A stretch of DNA of 33,615 nucleotides from an uncultured Pseudomonas sp. GTDB lineage: Bacteria > Pseudomonadota > Gammaproteobacteria > Pseudomonadales > Pseudomonadaceae. The position numbers and the translations under genes are program-made. The notes under the pieces are model-generated. The model saw only the letters and a list, made by a program, of their open reading frames with translations. It did no database searches and was not told the origin of the DNA. The DNA is taken from positions 1 to 33,615 of the forward strand of contig NZ_CAMPHN010000036.1 in the NCBI RefSeq assembly GCF_946885885.1, written 5' to 3'. Position 1 is the first letter of the stretch. Each line of letters begins with the position of its first letter. Shown piece after piece: positions 32,232-33,615 of the stretch.

Positions 32232-33242
32232 TTGAGCACATTCCCTGATTTCCAACACCGCCAGAGCGCCCACTGCGAAAGCGGCGTGATGGCCAGCCTG
32301 TTGACTCACGCCGGCCTGCCGATGAGCGAGCCCATGGCTTTCGGTCTGGCCTCCGGCCTGGCCTTCGCCTACCTGCCGATCGTCAAACTCAGCGGCATGC
32401 CGCTGATCGCCTATCGCATGCCGCCCAAGCACCTGATCAAAACCCTGAGCAAACGCCTGGGCGCGCGCCTGCACAGCCGTACCTTCGGCAACCCGGAGCA
32501 GGGCCGTCTGGCCCTGGATGCGGCGCTGGATGGCGGGCGCCTCGCCGGTCTGCAGAGTTCGGTGTTCTGGCTGCCGTATTTCCCGCCGGAGATGCGTTTT
32601 CACTTCAACGCCCACAACCTCTTGGCCTATGGCCGCGAGGGCAACGAGTACCTGCTCAGCGACCCGGTGTTCGAAGCCCCGGTGCGTTGCGCCGCCGAAG
32701 ATTTGCAAAAAGCTCGCTTTGCCAAAGGCGCGCTGGCCGCCAAGGGCCTGATGTACTGGCTCGACGAGGTGCCGCTGGAGCAGGACTGGGAACGCCTGAT
32801 CCGCACCAGCGTGCTCTCCACCACGCGGATTCTCGACGGCATGCCGCTGCCCTGGATCGGCATTCGCGGTATCCAGCACCTGGCCCAGCGCATCGCCAAG
32901 CTCGACCCGGCGCAGAGCAAATACAACCGCCTTTACCTGACCCATATCGTGCGCATGCAGGAAGAAATCGGCACCGGTGGCGCCGGCTTCCGCTTTATGT
33001 ACGCCAGCTTCTTACAAGAGGCCGGGGATAAGATCGGCGCTGCCAGCCTGCGCGAAGCCTCGACGCAACTGACCGCGATCGGCGACGACTGGCGCCAGTT
33101 CGCCTCGGCCTGCGTGCGCGCCAGCCGCAACAAAGGCGAAACGCCGGACTTCGCCCCCATCGCCGAACGCCTACGCGGCATCGCCCAGCAGGAGCGCGCG
33201 TTAATGAAGGAGCTGGGTGCCTGGGCCAAGCGTAAGGGGTGA
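32232..33242 (+). CDS. BtrH_N / DUF4872 domain protein
   Basis: The 336-residue product starts at TTG 32232. The first ~135 residues fit the BtrH N-terminal domain: HRQSAHCESGVMASLLTHAG, then SEPMAFGLASGLAFAYL and SDPVF after HNLLAYGREGNEYLL. The papain-like Cys (SAHCESG, residue 15) and a later His/Asp are visible. A helical DUF4872-like region follows. In butirosin synthesis BtrH transfers an acyl group from a carrier protein to an amine, so here it may offload or transfer the resorcinol or its acyl precursor. No acyl carrier protein gene is in the visible cassette. No strong ribosome site precedes the TTG. Confidence 0.75.
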   Translation: MSTFPDFQHRQSAHCESGVMASLLTHAGLPMSEPMAFGLASGLAFAYLPIVKLSGMPLIAYRMPPKHLIKTLSKRLGARLHSRTFGNPEQGRLALDAALDGGRLAGLQSSVFWLPYFPPEMRFHFNAHNLLAYGREGNEYLLSDPVFEAPVRCAAEDLQKARFAKGALAAKGLMYWLDEVPLEQDWERLIRTSVLSTTRILDGMPLPWIGIRGIQHLAQRIAKLDPAQSKYNRLYLTHIVRMQEEIGTGGAGFRFMYASFLQEAGDKIGAASLREASTQLTAIGDDWRQFASACVRASRNKGETPDFAPIAERLRGIAQQERALMKELGAWAKRKG

Positions 33243-33280
33243 GGCGGTTCGGCCTCTAGAAGACCGGTAGATTTCTACGT

Positions 33281-33454
33281 TTATACGCAATCCCTGAATT
33301 GTCTCCATACCTTGAAGGCATGAACCATACGTAGGGCCAGTAGAGGGTTTTGTAGGGGGAAACTGAGGTGTTGTAAGTCCTTTGCCATGGCTGGCTGAAA
33401 TGTGATCCAGTCGATATTTTCGACTAAGGACGCCCAGCGATTTACGAGTACCAT
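33281..33454 (-). CDS. Possible small ORF, 57 residues, unidentified
   Basis: A minus-strand frame from ATG 33454 reads MVLVNRWASLVENIDWITFQ and later NPLLALRMVHAFKVWRQF before TAA at 33281-33283. The composition is protein-like with an amphipathic end, but no ribosome site or family is seen. It occupies most of the spacer 33243-33526. It may be a gene fragment or chance. Confidence 0.2.
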   Translation of the reverse strand: MVLVNRWASLVENIDWITFQPAMAKDLQHLSFPLQNPLLALRMVHAFKVWRQFRDCV

Positions 33455-33526
33455 GCCGCCCTTATTTATGGCGTTTTGCTATCTCGGTAGCAGCGCTCAG
33501 TCGTTGTCAGTGCATGGACGCAATAG

Positions 33527-33615
33527 ATGTCGAATGCTCCCTCGTTCAATGAGCCCGATGCCGGGCTCGACACCGGCCTGGCCTGCCTGGTGATGCTCGC
33601 GCGTTTCCATAACGT
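33527..33615 (+). CDS. Probable type I secretion ATPase, N-terminal start only
   Basis: The frame from ATG 33527 reads MSNAPSFNEPDAGLDTGLAC and then LVMLARFHNV up to the window edge. The GLACLVMLARFH stretch is like the start of the degenerate C39-peptidase domain of type I secretion permease/ATPases of the RtxB/HlyB group, which export RTX proteins. GGA lies eight bases upstream. Only 29 codons are visible, so the call depends on a short match. Confidence 0.5.
   Translation, partial: MSNAPSFNEPDAGLDTGLACLVMLARFHN

Noticed and set aside
33241..33256. GAGGC/GCCTC hairpin after the BtrH gene as a terminator
   Set aside because: Only five base pairs and no T-run follows, so termination cannot be supported.

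Overview
The window looks like chromosomal DNA of a high-GC gammaproteobacterium, most probably Pseudomonas or a close relative. The evidence is a complete set of twelve alginate biosynthesis genes, a DUF2339-DUF3999-fbp-DUF924 block of the kind found in pseudomonads, strong GC3 bias, and a REP-associated tyrosine transposase. No rRNA, tRNA or CRISPR array was seen.

Layout. 1-2109 (+): the 3' part of a large autotransporter with 94-residue passenger repeats. 2110-4341: an accessory patch holding a 351-bp exact second copy of the end of algG, a RAYT element, a PaaA2/ParE2-like toxin-antitoxin pair whose toxin end is replaced by the element, a filamentous-haemagglutinin fragment with a terminator, and an unidentified gene fragment. 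4370-20343 (-): the alginate operon, read from right to left as algD-algA-(leader ORF)-alg8-alg44-algK-algE-algI-algJ-algF-algX-algL-algG. 20768-21169 (-): a YkgJ-like cysteine-cluster protein. 21585-28769 (+): DUF2339 and DUF3999 membrane proteins, fructose-1,6-bisphosphatase, a DUF924 protein and a small lipoprotein. 29184-29630 (-): a DUF2141 protein. 29662-33242 (+): a four-gene cassette of DarA-like and DarB-like dialkylresorcinol enzymes, an XRE-like small protein and a BtrH_N/DUF4872 protein. 33527-end (+): the first codons of a probable type I secretion ATPase.

How the genes work together. AlgA and AlgD supply GDP-mannuronate. Alg8 with the PilZ protein Alg44 polymerises it under c-di-GMP control. 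AlgK, AlgE, AlgX, AlgL and AlgG form the periplasmic and outer-membrane export path. AlgI, AlgJ, AlgF and AlgX O-acetylate the chain. Three things set this operon apart from the textbook one. The gene order is permuted (algA second, algIJF before algXL, algG last). The AlgG homologue has lost the DPHDR catalytic motif, so it is predicted not to epimerise. AlgK has an ordinary signal peptide with no lipobox. The prediction is an acetylated polymannuronate exporter in which AlgG is structural only, unless another epimerase acts elsewhere.

The distal end of the operon (algG) is the edge of the rearranged patch, so this flank has been a recombination site. All family assignments come from reading the translations; no database search was run.
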